A DNA stretch of 64,000 nt from positions 32,983,150-33,047,149 of the forward strand of contig NC_134653.1 in NCBI RefSeq assembly GCF_030463565.1, read 5' to 3'. How positions within the stretch are numbered: position 1 is the first letter of the stretch; every line of letters starts with the position of its first letter. Position numbers and translations under genes: made by a program. The DNA comes from Pelecanus crispus (lineage: Eukaryota > Chordata > Aves > Pelecaniformes > Pelecanidae). Of the stretch, positions 1-11,479 are shown piece after piece. The notes under the pieces are model-generated. The model was not told the DNA's origin and searched no databases. It worked only from the letters and a program-made list of their open reading frames with translations.

Positions 1-900
1 GTGGAGCGCTAGCACAAAATGAGGAGAGGATAGACTGAAACACCATGCTGCCTTCTGGTGTCTCCTCCGTGGTCGCGCCGCGTTCGTGTCTTGGCCGCTC
101 CCCGGCTGCTGAGGGACAGCCCGGGGAGGGTGAGGATGTCCCTTCTGGGCATTTGTTGCTGAAGTTGACAGTGTGGGATTTTTTTTCTGTTGTTCTTCTT
201 AAGGAAAGAGATAGTTTTCAGTTTTATTGCCATCCTGAAGTGGCTGTAGGAATGCCCGAGAGACAAGCAGCGGCCTGCGGCTGCAGATAAGCCTTCAGTG
301 AGAAGCGCCGATAGCGCTCTGGGTCAGCTCACGTGCTACGGACCCATATCCTGAGCTCACACAGGTAGCTGCTGTTAGGTAGGTCTTAAAAGGGCTAACA
401 CAGATAAGAAGAAAGACTAGTCATATGTTGTTGCTCAATGTAAATGTTCTACTTAATGTGGAGGACCACAGAGGTCCTGTGTGGTAATTTCCTGACTTCC
501 ATGATGACATCCACTAACGAAGAAGAAACGTTCAGCCTCCCTCAGCCTGTGTGCCCTCTTGCCTCGTTGCCACTTTCATCTTTGCAATCGTACTTTCCTC
601 ATTTTGAAGTACATGTGCTTGACCTGTCGTGAGCTTCTGACCGGGGACATCGATGCTGACGGCCGTTCAAGCTTTTCTGGTGACTGCTCTGTGGTTTTGC
701 TGTTTTAGCTGCCCTTGTTACGGAGTAGGGGATCACGCAAAAGGGCTTTGATGCTCCTGCGCAACGCTTGAGTATCATCTGTTCCCCAGGCAAGCTTTGA
801 GGATGGAATTAATAGACTTAAATGTCAACCAGGGAGATTTAAGCTAGACGTTGCATAAAGCAGTCTAGTAATTTCGCGGAGTTTTACACTCCCGCCAGAA
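1..900. other. Intergenic sequence upstream of KMT5A
   Basis: I recognise no gene, repeat or RNA here. Positions about 55-135 are locally GC-rich with several CpGs, and a CACGTG E-box lies at 330-335. The short open frames show no family resemblance and no splice context I can support. In other vertebrates the next gene on this side is SBNO1, transcribed away from KMT5A, but I see no SBNO1 coding sequence. Confidence 0.5.
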
Positions 901-2250
901 TGAGGGGTCCCGCGGATCCCCGCTGTGAGGCGGCGGGGGCGGTGCGCGGCAGTGGCAGGGAGGCAGGAGCTCAGCGCGGAGGTGCAGGAGGGCGGGGGTG
1001 CCGACGGGGCGGTGCCGGGCGGTGCCGGTGCCGGGCGCGCCGGGCCGCTCCTGGCCGCCGCTCCGCGGGGCACGGCCGGGGCCCGCTCCCAGCGGGGCGT
1101 CCTCCCCACGTGGCGGGGCCCTGCCGCGGAAGGGCGTTCCTTCCCGGGCAGCCAATCAGAGCGCCAGTTGCCCTTCGCACGGACCAATCAGCGCCCAGGG
1201 AACTCGCATTTAAACCCTGCTCCCGGGAGCGGCGGCCGTCTCCCTGTGACAGGGAGAGGGCGGGCTGCGGCTCTGCGCGCTACTCAGGGCCGCGGAAACG
1301 GTTATCGACACGCGGCTAAGCCAATGGGGTTGCGGAGGGGAGCGCGGCGTCTCCCTGCGGAGCGGTTGGTGTCGGCGGGGGAGCTCCTCGGGGACCCTCG
1401 GGGCAGCCCGGCCGCGGGGGGCTCCCGGGCGCCGGGCCGCGCCGCCGCGGTCATGGCTAAAGGTGCGCGGGTGCGGCGGCGGGGAGGAGCGGGGCCGGCG
1501 GCGCGGTGGGGCCGTCGACACGGCGGGGGCGCGCGGCGCGGGGGCCGGGCGGCGCGGGGCATCTCCGCGGCGCGGAGGCTCCTCCCGGGAGGCGCGGGGT
1601 GCCGGGGCCGGCGGGACTCCTCCCCCGCGCGGTGTGCGCAGCTCGTCGGGAAGGGGCTGGGCCGCCGCGGCTCGCCCTGCCGCATCCAGCCCTTTAAACA
1701 TGGCGCAGGCCGCGGCGGCCGGGCGATGACCGCGGGCGGCCGCGCCGGACATGGCTCAGGCGCCGCTCTTCCCCCCTTGCTCCTAGGGAAGAACATGCCC
1801 AAGGCCAGGGCGGGCGGCGCGGAGGAGGCGAGCCCCGAGAGCGCCGAGAGGAAGGGCCCCGGCCGCCCCCGGGCCGGCGGGGTAAGCACTGCCCGGGCCT
1901 GGGCGGGTGGAGCGGAGCGGGGCGGGCGGCTCCCGGGGTCTGCTGCGCCCTCCGCTTCCCCCCGCGGGGCGGGCGAGCCGGCCTGCGGGCTGCTCCGGGA
2001 AGCCGCGTGGCCCCGGGCGCCTGGCTTCTGGGGCTCCTCGGATCAGTCAGAAATCGGTTAACTTTAAGCGGAATCGGACTCTTTCCGTGTTTGCCCGTGC
2101 CCTGCCGCACAGCTGCCCCGCAGGCGCGGGGCGTTGCCGGGGGTGTCAGCCAGCAGCCGGGCCCCAGGCTCGGCAATCCCTCCGTGCCATCCTCCCCCCC
2201 GTAGTTCTGTTACAGGCAGCTGGCCGAGGCTGATGGTCGCTTTGCATTTA
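900..2250. promoter_or_regulatory. KMT5A: CpG island and promoter region of KMT5A
   Basis: The stretch is extremely G+C and CpG rich, in sharp contrast to the AT-rich sequence after about 2550. It spans the probable transcription start, the first two coding exons (1453-1462 and 1787-1881) and the start of intron 2. Long open frames on both strands here, up to 378 codons, are by-products of the lack of A/T-rich stop codons. The transcription start is not visible directly; the CCAAT pair at 1152-1188 suggests it lies near 1230-1300. Confidence 0.85.
1152..1214 (+). promoter_or_regulatory. KMT5A: Paired CCAAT boxes plus TTTAAA element (candidate NF-Y/CHR module)
   Basis: CCAAT boxes in the classical NF-Y context CCAATCAG lie at 1152-1156 and 1184-1188, exactly 32 bp apart. 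A TTTAAA hexamer follows at 1209-1214, 25 bp after the second box. Two NF-Y sites about three helical turns apart plus a nearby CHR element is the arrangement of many G2/M-expressed promoters bound by MuvB complexes, and KMT5A protein peaks in G2/M. TTTAAA could equally be a degenerate TATA box. The motif positions are direct observation; the cell-cycle role is inferred. Confidence 0.55.
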
Positions 2251-5200
2251 ACCTCTCCCATGGAAGTAATCGTGGCTATCGCCCGGTATCCCAGAGCTCC
2301 TCAGCAGCCCTTCATGTGCTGTGCTCTGCTAAGAAAAACCTCTGCTCTCGAGGGTCTCAAGACTGGCACAGACAAAGACGTGGCAGCCGCGTCTCGGTAG
2401 CGCCAAGAGCGCAGCAGGCAGGGAGCTGGGAATGAGGGGAGGAAGCTACACTGGAAAAATAGTTGTTCGTTTCCTGTTAATGGTGTAGCGAAAGCCAGAA
2501 GGCTTTGCTGGCAGGTGGACCGCTGCAGTTCACTGCTTCTGGCTTTCTCCGGAAATGTCCACATTTAAACTCTTCACTGAATCTTGAGAACTTTGCAGTG
2601 CAGGGTTTGCTGCTTGCAGTCGTTAAAATGGAGTGTTTTCATCGTATTTCATCCTTAAAAGCCCGATTTTTTTTTAAGTAAGTCTTGTCTTTGATAGGCC
2701 TTTCAGAAATATTGGGGTCAGGGTGTCTAACTGACTTGCTTTTTCTCAGGCTGTTCTACTGTAAGATTAATCTTTAGTAAAGTTTATTTGTGGACTGAGA
2801 TTTGAGCCTTTAACTGGTCTTATTTGTGTGTGAATTATGTACACATGAAGTTTGTTACTCATGATTATGCTAATTATTAAAATCATCTTATGTATTCTGT
2901 TGTGTGCTTTGGGTTTTTTTTTTAGTGTTTGTGTGGCTACATATACTGGAGTATTTGTTTAGTCAGCTATATTTGAGCTATTTTTTTTAACTAATGGGAA
3001 CCTTTGTGTGCACTTCTAAAAAAATGGATGCATGTTTTTTGTTGTTTTAACTGGCTTGCAATGTCTGAAAATCGCTTTTAGTTGAGTCAAAATATAGCCA
3101 AGACAAACTCATTCTGGCCAAGTTGCATCTGCTTGTCCAGACACCAAGATTTCACAGTTGAAATCTGTATGCCCTACATACACAGCGTAGGCAAACTTGG
3201 CGAGGTGGCAGGAGACGGTAAAAGCAAAGGTGGCACGACTCCACTGAACTTTGCTAAATTTGATACTGCTCACCGTTGATGTTCTCTGAGCCCAAGCCAG
3301 TGTACAAATCCTGGTCTCTGTGGTGTTTGACTATGCCAGAGGGTTATACCATTTTCCTGGCTGGGTGTAAGTGCTTTGTGTAGACTCTTTAATGGTTTTT
3401 TTTTGCCATGAACAACTTCTACACTTTATTTTGTGAAATATAATGGATAAAAAGATAGCACTGTTTATCTCCCAGACTTCACTGAGAGGTGTCGCTCAAG
3501 GTAGACTGTGCAAAAGTGATTCCTGTTTTCTGTGTTGCACAGTAGAGCATATAATTAACTGCAGTAACATTTGACACCTCATGAGAGTGTTTGGGTAAGC
3601 TCATACCTCTCTGGCTATGAGAAGTATGTTCTAGGCTTGGGCAGTTTTTGCTGTGGTGTTCGTATTTTTTTTGGCTTGCACTCTTTGAGGCTGCCGTCCT
3701 CCTGAGGAGGAGCTCAGGGTTGCGGGTGTGGGGTTTTTTGGGGTTTGGGTTGTTTTTTTTTTTTTTTGAGCACCAGAGTTCCTACTGTGAAGCACAGGCT
3801 GGAAGCTGGAGTTAGTTATGACTACCCCATCCTGCCACATTTCACATGAAAGTCCTCTTGGACTGAGAGCTGGAGTTCGTGTTAGTAAAAGTCTCTGAGT
3901 GCTTACCACCGTTACGTTTTTACTTAGTAGAAATAGCAACAGCAGCAAGGATGATGCATTAGTGTAATTTGCATTAGCACAGTCAGCTGTCAGCCCTGGT
4001 CTTTGCAGCGTATTGTGGATAGCAACTTGAGGTGCCTGGCATCTCTGTGATATACTGATTTTTGTGTGGGTCTATTTTAGGAGAATGTGTTTATTGGTCA
4101 ATCCAAAATCTACAGCTACCTGAATCCTAACAAAACTCCTGGTGCTCGCCCCCCACTTCAAGAAGAAAACTCTGTCATGTATCACGAGGTGAAATGTCAG
4201 GGCAAAACACTAAAGGAAACCTACAGGAAAGGAGATGGTAAGATTGATCTTTGGATTATTTGCCTCATTAAATGTGCTCCTCCCACCCCCAATTAAGAAA
4301 ACTTTAATACATGTCCAGAAGGCCAGGCAGCTCCCCTGGCCCAGGTGCTTTTCCAGTCCTACAACTCTATTGACAAACTGGGACTCTACAAAGATGAGGT
4401 GTCCTTATCCTTTTCAAACCTGAGGTCACGGGCTTAGCAGGCAATTCGTCCTCTGTTTTTTGTCTGGCTATGTTTGCATTGTCTCTCTGGATATAAAAAG
4501 CAAATGCTTGCATTGTCAATACGCCCTAATCTCCCTGCAAATACTACTCTGATTCTTCAGGTCAGTGTTTGGCAGTTATCTAATTTCTTTTCATCTGTTT
4601 TATTACCTAAAACTGGTTGGTTCTATCATTTGACTACTTTATACTAATTTATAAAAAGGCAATTCAAAGTCAAATCAGGTGTGAGGTAGTGGTAGAAGAA
4701 GAAACAATTCTTAAATTTTCAGGGTGAAATAGAGGCAGTGAGAAGGAGGAGCACAGACTGTGGATGCTGAGTGCCAGGCTTCATAGATGCTTCATTGTAG
4801 TGATTCTTCAGTGTAGAAACAGGAATGTTCTATAAGTTTGGGGAGGGGGGGAAGCTGGCTTGTGTTTAAAGGTGCATTTAATAACCTTGGTAATTTGTCA
4901 AAACATTTTGATGCAAACACTTTTAGCAAGCAGGTATTTTAAGTCCCACTCAACACAGGATGTGTCAGGTTTTCTGGCAACTTAGGGCCTTTAGCTCCTC
5001 AGTTTTGACAAGAAAGTGAAGATGGCTTTAGCTTGTCCCAATGCTGTGGCCTTGCAGCTGTGCTTTATTTCTCCACTGAGATTGAAGCATCTGTCTCAGC
5101 AGATGGGACTGTTAAACCTGGTGATTTGCTTTAAATAAAAGCCTTATTCAGCTTTAAGCCATGCTCGCCTACCTCTAAATCAGTTGGCTGAGAAGGAGGA

Positions 5201-8200
5201 TGTGGTCGTATCAAGGTAGGATGCATGCAACCAGGAAAATGTTGGGTAGGGGGTGGGGTAGGCTTCTTGTAAGTCCCAGCCCCTTAGCTCCTGTGGATTT
5301 TGTCTGAGTGTTGTTGGCCACTTGGTACCAGCAGCTACTGATCACAGCAGGGCAGGATCCAGAGAGGCTTCCTCTCCCTCTTCAGTGCAGGATGTTGATT
5401 GGCTTATGGCAACTGGATAATTTAGTATGCCAGACGCAAGCTGTGCAGTTGTTCCAAACACTGCACCGAAGATGCTGCACGTTCAGGTTTGGAAAACTTG
5501 TGAGTCGCAAATCTAATGTGACAAAGTATTTGGGCTGTGTTTTACCCTTTCCCTTTCTCTGCTCGCCACTCCCTCTGTACTAGGTGTACTGTAGCAATGG
5601 CTATCAAAAGTTGAGTAACAGCCTGTCTGGGTTCTAGCAGAAGGAGATTGTATCATTCCCTTCCTCTTTCTCCTGTTTGACAGGACTAGAAACCATTGGA
5701 ATTCATTTAAAGCACTCTGGTATAGATGATCCTAAGTTCAGAGCCTTACTTTATTTTCCTGTCACCAGAAAAAAAGAATGGTGGCAATATAATTGAAGGT
5801 GCTATGAAACCAGAAGACCAGAAGGATAAAGAAAGTGGGTGCAATAGTTCGGTGCCCTCCTCTGATCAAAACCAAGAAACCATAGAAACCCAAAAGACGC
5901 CCCTGCCTTCAGACTGTGCTGATGAGGCCAATGCAAAGCCAGCTCAGAAAAAGATGGTTAAAGCAAAACGTGGACCAAGGAGAAAGTAAGCGACTTCTGG
6001 AATTGTAAAAGCTTTTCTTCTGTGTGTCCTTTTGCACCAGGAGGCTTTGATCTGCATTTTTCCTTCAGGAACTACAGTCAGACCTGTAATTAATGTTATG
6101 CTTGTTTTGTTGCCTTTTTTTAAGCAAATGGTTATGTTGGGGGGAACAAATCTTAAAGGAAACTGCTTTGCTTTCTCAAGAATAATATGTTTGAAAATAC
6201 AAAGTAGCACCCAAAGTATTTATCTATCTTGCAGAGGGCTTTTGTTTTTCTTGAAAACAAGGCTAATGTATTTTATCTCAAGTGAAATATTTGCTGATCA
6301 CCTATAGAAAAAGAAACTAATGAGCCATTAAAACCTACTTTTTTGTGGATAAATGGGAATGTATCTTGTCAGAAGCAGAATATTAGATTAATTACAGTTG
6401 GAGGCTTCCTGGCTGAGCTTATCCTCTTTCTCATGATATCGGAGTAATGTGACCTAACATTAATGAATTCTTTGCCAAGCAGTTTTCATGACCTAAATCT
6501 TAGAGTGCCTTCTGGCAAGGCACACGGAGGGCTTCAGACTTGTAATGTGACCTTCAGTTGGTTTCCAATGGCATCTCCTTCTCATTGTTAAAGAATTAGT
6601 ACTAGAGTAATGGAAATAGCGTGGGGGAGAAAAGGGGATGTAGCTTTTGGCTTGAAGTGAAGAGTACTGATAAGACACACTGATTCATATAGATCACCTC
6701 TCAACACACCAAGCTGAAAATAAAAATTTATTACAGATACCTCTGTCCTAGAGGTGTAACTTCATAAATAGTCTGAAATATGTGTGTGTCTGGTTTTTTC
6801 TTATCCTTTAGAACTCAAGGAAGAACACCAAATCGAAAAGTGACAGATTATTACCCAGTTAGAAGAAGTTCCAGGAAGAGCAAATCTGAACTGGAGGTAG
6901 TGCGTATTATTAAAATAACATTACTATAACATTGCCGGTTAATTGAAGGTTTGAGGAAGTGTGAAACTGTCTGTATTTACAGATATTTACAGATAGGCTT
7001 CCATTGGCCAAATACAAATAGCATTGTGCGCTGGAAGCATTGTTAAGAACATTCTTAAAATTTGGAAATGCTGATCCAGTTCTTCTGAGATGGAACCTAG
7101 CTGCTTATATGTTTTGGGGGGCAGAAATCTGTCTCTTTACCATTCAGTTTTGCTAGAGATACGGGATGGTTTGGAAAAACGAGTGTCACTGGCTGATAAT
7201 TTCCTTTTAGCTATAGAATAAGCTACAAAAACTATCAACAATACTGTGGTTTTGTTTGTTCTTGTTTCTTCTGCAGACTGAGGAGAGAAGGAAAATAGAT
7301 GAGCTAATTACAAGTGGGAAAGAAGAAGGAATGAAGGTAACCGCAATGCCAACCTGAGTAGCCATGTACTGTTTATACAGTATCTTGCTGTTAATCTGTT
7401 TAAGCAAAAGTAGCAGAACTCAGAACTGCTGCAGTTCCTCAGTAGTAAGATAAAAGTGCAGCAAAACTGGAGCACACTGTCTTCCCTTTTGGATGGGCAA
7501 TATTTGGCTCTGAAGAATAGGTGTATGCAGCCTCGGTCATAAATATTGAGGGATTTTTATAGTCTTTACTGAAAATGCACTTGCTCCCTTTAGTATCTCA
7601 TTTTTTGGATTAGCTTCCAGAAATGGGGTTAGATACAGCATCTTAGTTGTCCTGTGTTTTAAAGGCAACACTCATATGTACTGCCTCTATGGTAACAAAT
7701 TCTTTTAGCCTGTTTACAGCCATTTGCTGTGGGTCTTCATGATGGCATTTTGGGATAATGGGTTGTACTGGTTTTCCTCCCACTGCTAGTAAATACTAGT
7801 TACTGGGACCAAGTGCTTACCATTTGGGTTACTCTGATCAGACTTTAAAGCAGAAATGGCTCCTGGAAGTGCAGAAGAGCTGTGATTCTTGAAAAGCAGC
7901 ACCCTGCAGTTAACACTATCACACCTACAACGGTGATAGGAGAAGTTTCTTGAAGTTGTCCAATTTACAGGGGGAGGCAGGAATAATAAAGTATACTGGT
8001 GTGTGATGACTGTAATTACTGTGATCGATCTTTCTGTTCCTCAACTTGTTAACCTGTGCATGCTAATGGTGATGGTGCACCTGAAATGGAAAAGCTTACT
8101 GCCTCAGCTAATAGATCGTTTAAAAGAAAAAATAGATAACTCTACTCTGGTTTATTTAAATTAATTCTTAGTTCTTTGATTAGAAGACTTTGTATCAAAA

Positions 8201-9966
8201 TACCTGGTAACTCATGGGGTGTGTCCCAAACTCATCCTATATTTCTTCTGCAATGCTCTGCATTGTGTTTCTACAGCTTTGCAACACACACAAATACCCT
8301 GCTGTAGCATTTTTTAATGACAAATCGCTCATTTCCTAGTTAACAGCATATTTGCAATCATGTAAATACTTTTTAATTTCCCAGCTGATTTTCTTTTCAA
8401 CTCAACAGATTGATTACATCGATGGCAAAGGGAGAGGAGTAATTGCTACTAAACATTTTAATCGAGGAGAATTTGTAGTTGAATATCATGGGGATCTCAT
8501 AGAGATCACTGATGCTAAAAAGCGAGAAGCTGTGTATGCTCAAGATCCATCCACAGGCTGCTATATGTACTATTTTCAGTACCTCAGCAAAACGTACTGG
8601 TAAGCTTCTCTTCCCCTAAGTGTCATAGTTGAGTGATAGAGGCTTTGGATGCTGCTAAGTCTCTTCTTGTTTTCATGCAAAATTTTTTTTAATGGGAACC
8701 ATGAATTTGGGAATCTTTTTGGAGCACTGTTTCATGGTCCAAGAGCCTCCTGTACTTCTGGGCTGAAAGGAATGGTAGGTGACTCAAAGCCCTATTCTCT
8801 GAAGTACAGCACAAGCTCTGTGGAGAGTTGTATCTGCTTGGATGAGCCTTCTAGCTCCACCATGGACTTCTGCCTGTATTAATTCTCTTGTAAAATTAAC
8901 TACTTTTCCTGAGTTGCAGGGATTTTGTTTGAAAAGCAGTATGGACAAACTCACTGGAAGAGAAACGTTTCCTTCAGCTGTCTTTGGCTGTGTCTCCTTC
9001 ATTCTCTAGTACCTGACACCCACCCCGCATGCATGCTTATCCCTCTATTTGCTGTGTCATTTGCCCCGAACTCCAGTTCTCTCAAAGCAACTACTCAGAC
9101 TACGTTCTTTCCTCCTTGGCTGATGTTACTGGACACTGGAGTGTGTGTCGCTTAACCTGTATATTAATTACCTTGAAGCGCCCTATATTCTGAGTGTCTG
9201 ACTTGCAGTCTAGATGCCATAATGGCAACTGCCATAACAATTCTTTGTGCAATGAGGGGCACTAGAGCTTTAGTATCCAGGTCTCTGGAAGTTGGGTATG
9301 TAGTATTTAGGCATTCTCAGCCTTCTGTGTGAGTAGAGACTCTTGCTGGCTTAACCAGGCATACGTACTACTTAGCTTGGACACAGCTTTCTTGAGGGGA
9401 GGGTATTTAAGGTATCGAGCCTTTCTGGTGGTGGTCTACATCTGGATTCTTCTATTCCTCATGAACAGTTGAGAACTGCTTGGAAATAGGCAGCTTAAAA
9501 ACATAGTCCAAAGTTTTCCATTTTCTGCGTTTTTGTGCTAACTAATCACCCAGAATTGCTTTAGTTTACATTGCCATATTATGTGCTGCGCTGTCTGTTT
9601 AATCATATGAATATTCTGTAATGTTCTGATTTTTCCTTCATTTTTCGAGCCTTGTGTGGATTCCTCATTCTTTATCTGATTTGCACTTTGGTTTTCGTCC
9701 ACAAGCTTGACCGTGTGATATGCAGCAATCCTGCATTCTGTTCTTGTTCTTTTAGTGTTGATGCTACAAAAGAAACTAATCGTCTGGGAAGACTGATTAA
9801 TCACAGCAAATGTGGCAATTGTCAGACGAAGCTTCATGACATTGATGGTGTGCCTCATCTCATACTGATAGCTTCCAGAGACATTAAAGCAGGTGAAGAA
9901 CTGTTGTACGACTATGGAGACAGAAGCAAAGCTTCCATTGAAGCTCATCCGTGGCTGAAACACTAA
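1453..9966 (+). CDS. KMT5A: KMT5A (SETD8/PR-Set7), histone H4 lysine-20 N-methyltransferase
   Basis: Coding exons are 1453-1462, 1787-1881, 4081-4237, 5769-5985, 6812-6896, 7277-7336, 8409-8599 and 9756-9966. Joined, they give 341 aa (human short form 352). The start MAKGKNMPKARA parallels human MARGRKMSKPRA. The product monomethylates H4K20 on chromatin, acting in mitotic condensation and replication licensing. Seen: an AT-hook-like GPGRPR (27-32); a PIP degron VTDYYPVRR (170-178) with downstream basic residues, used for CRL4-Cdt2 turnover on PCNA; and a SET domain from about 213 to 335. The SET domain carries the NHS motif (287-289; His288 aligns with human His299), Arg284 (human Arg295) and a C-terminal LLYDYGDRSK. 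The last exon (272-341) is almost identical to human. The N-terminal half is divergent, as usual in this family. The chosen ATG has G at -3 and +4. An in-frame ATG at 1324 could add 43 residues. Confidence 0.97.
1882..9755 (+). other. KMT5A: KMT5A introns 2-7
   Basis: These introns are 1882-4080, 4238-5768, 5986-6811, 6897-7276, 7337-8408 and 8600-9755. All have GT donors (mostly GTAAG) and AG acceptors with pyrimidine tracts. Apart from homopolymer runs I recognise no repeat family, snoRNA or alternative exon. Intron 2 contains T-rich tracts near 2660-3010 and 3730-3775. Open frames inside these introns are exon read-through or chance. Confidence 0.8.
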
Positions 9967-10040
9967 TTCATCTTCGTTTGGGTTGGGTTTTTTTTCTTTT
10001 TGGACTGAATGCTCTACAAGCAGTCAGTGGATTTTTCCTG

Positions 10041-10056
10041 CCCCCCCCACCCCCCC
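10041..10056 (+). repeat. Poly-C tract in KMT5A 3'UTR
   Basis: Sixteen bases in which 15 are C, interrupted by one A. It lies about 75 bases after the stop codon. A run of this kind is prone to length change and to assembly error, and could bind poly(C)-binding proteins; the latter is only inference. Confidence 0.85.
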
Positions 10057-11455
10057 GTCCTTACTTCCCTCAGCTTTCTTAGTGGACTGCTTATGGTGTT
10101 CTGAGCTCCTTAAAAACTACCTTTTGGCTTTGCAGTATTTAAATACCTATTACAGTTTTCCAGGCAGGCTTGAATAATTGATCTTAGATTGCCAAAACTT
10201 TTATATCATAAAAGGAAACCCTCCCTAAAATTTGAATACTTCTACATAGTGACCAGTGCCACTTGAGCATGCAGTCAAAGACTTGCACAGAAACTTAATC
10301 ACTTGGGTTGTGCTTCTGCTTTTGCAATGAAATCTCGTGCTCCACTTTGGGGGGTGATGAACTTGGCATTAGCTTTATGACAGCAGATGTACTTCTGTAC
10401 TCCGACTCGTACATCCAATGGTTTGGCTGCTTGTCAGGCTGCTTTTTACAACCCAGTGCTGACAGGCTTCTCTGAGATGGATGCTACTATTGTTCTCAAA
10501 TAATTTGTGGTAGGGATCCAGTTTTTCCAGTGTCGTATCTCATGTTGGCAATGAACTTTAAATGCACTGGTGCTGAGGGAAATGGATGGTCAAATTGACT
10601 GCTTTCTTCAGAGAAATGACTCCAAGCCAAATGAGGATGGATTTTGATAGACTGGGTTAATACTGATTAGGAATGTGAAGATAGAACTTTACAGTGAGAA
10701 TCAATGTTTGACATTACTTATTTTCTAAAATTTAAGATGGTACCTTTTTATAGTTGATGGCTGATTCTTGGAGGTATCTCCCAGAGGATTTTAAAGAAGT
10801 AAAAAGAAAAAGCTCTCTCCAAAAATTCTTTTTATTACCTTCCTATGCTAATTAGCCACATCAGAAGCTATTTATTTACTGTGAATGCTTGAAGTAGAGC
10901 ATAGCGGTTCCAAAAACAGGAGTCATCTTCATATGCAGCTTCAAACTGTAATGATGGAGTTCATGCAATGAAGAAAGTAGATTCCTTATTGCCTGGTCCT
11001 GTAGGTCTGTCCAGCGTGGTCTGGTCCCACTGTCTGAAATGAGAGTTGAGCGCTTAGCATCTTGCGGATGTTTGTAACGTTACTGTTGGAGAACCAAATC
11101 TGTGATATAGGCGGGCAATACAATGCAGGTCCTTTATGTTAAAGATGAATTCTTACCAGTTGGAATTTTTGCCAAGGCAGGCTTGGCATGTGTAGATGAA
11201 AATGGCTGTGAGCCATCAGCCACGCTTGCTGCTGGAAGATGTCGGCAAGGGAGCTGTGGCTCTGTTAATGTCCTCTGTTCCTTGTGTCTTGAAGGCTGCT
11301 GCTGTTCCAGCTAATGCCCTCTAGGACAATCTTATGTGCTTGCCTATGTGATAGGTCAAATAGCAACAGCATCCTGGTTGTATGCTCCAGCAGCAAGAGA
11401 GGTGGCTTAGTGATGTATTTTTTAAATTAAAAACTTGAAGACAATGTCTCTGTAA

Positions 11456-11461
11456 AATAAA
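11456..11461 (+). terminator. KMT5A: Candidate polyadenylation signal of KMT5A
   Basis: AATAAA followed by an AT-rich stretch and then TG-rich sequence around 11478-11500. It gives a 3'UTR length reasonable for this gene. Other AATAAA hexamers occur further downstream, so use of this one is not proven. Confidence 0.5.
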
Positions 11462-11479
11462 GAATATATTTATTATTGA

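Noticed and set aside
925-2061. 378-codon open frame over the KMT5A CpG island
   Set aside because: It crosses KMT5A exons and introns in another frame, has an Arg/Gly/Ala composition dictated by GC content, and shows no domain. It is a by-product of stop-codon depletion.
8352-8603. Start of KMT5A exon 7 at the upstream ATG of the open frame
   Set aside because: Sequence before 8409 is intron (AG acceptor at 8407-8408), and the last residue, Trp, is read-through into the next intron; the spliced codon is Cys272.
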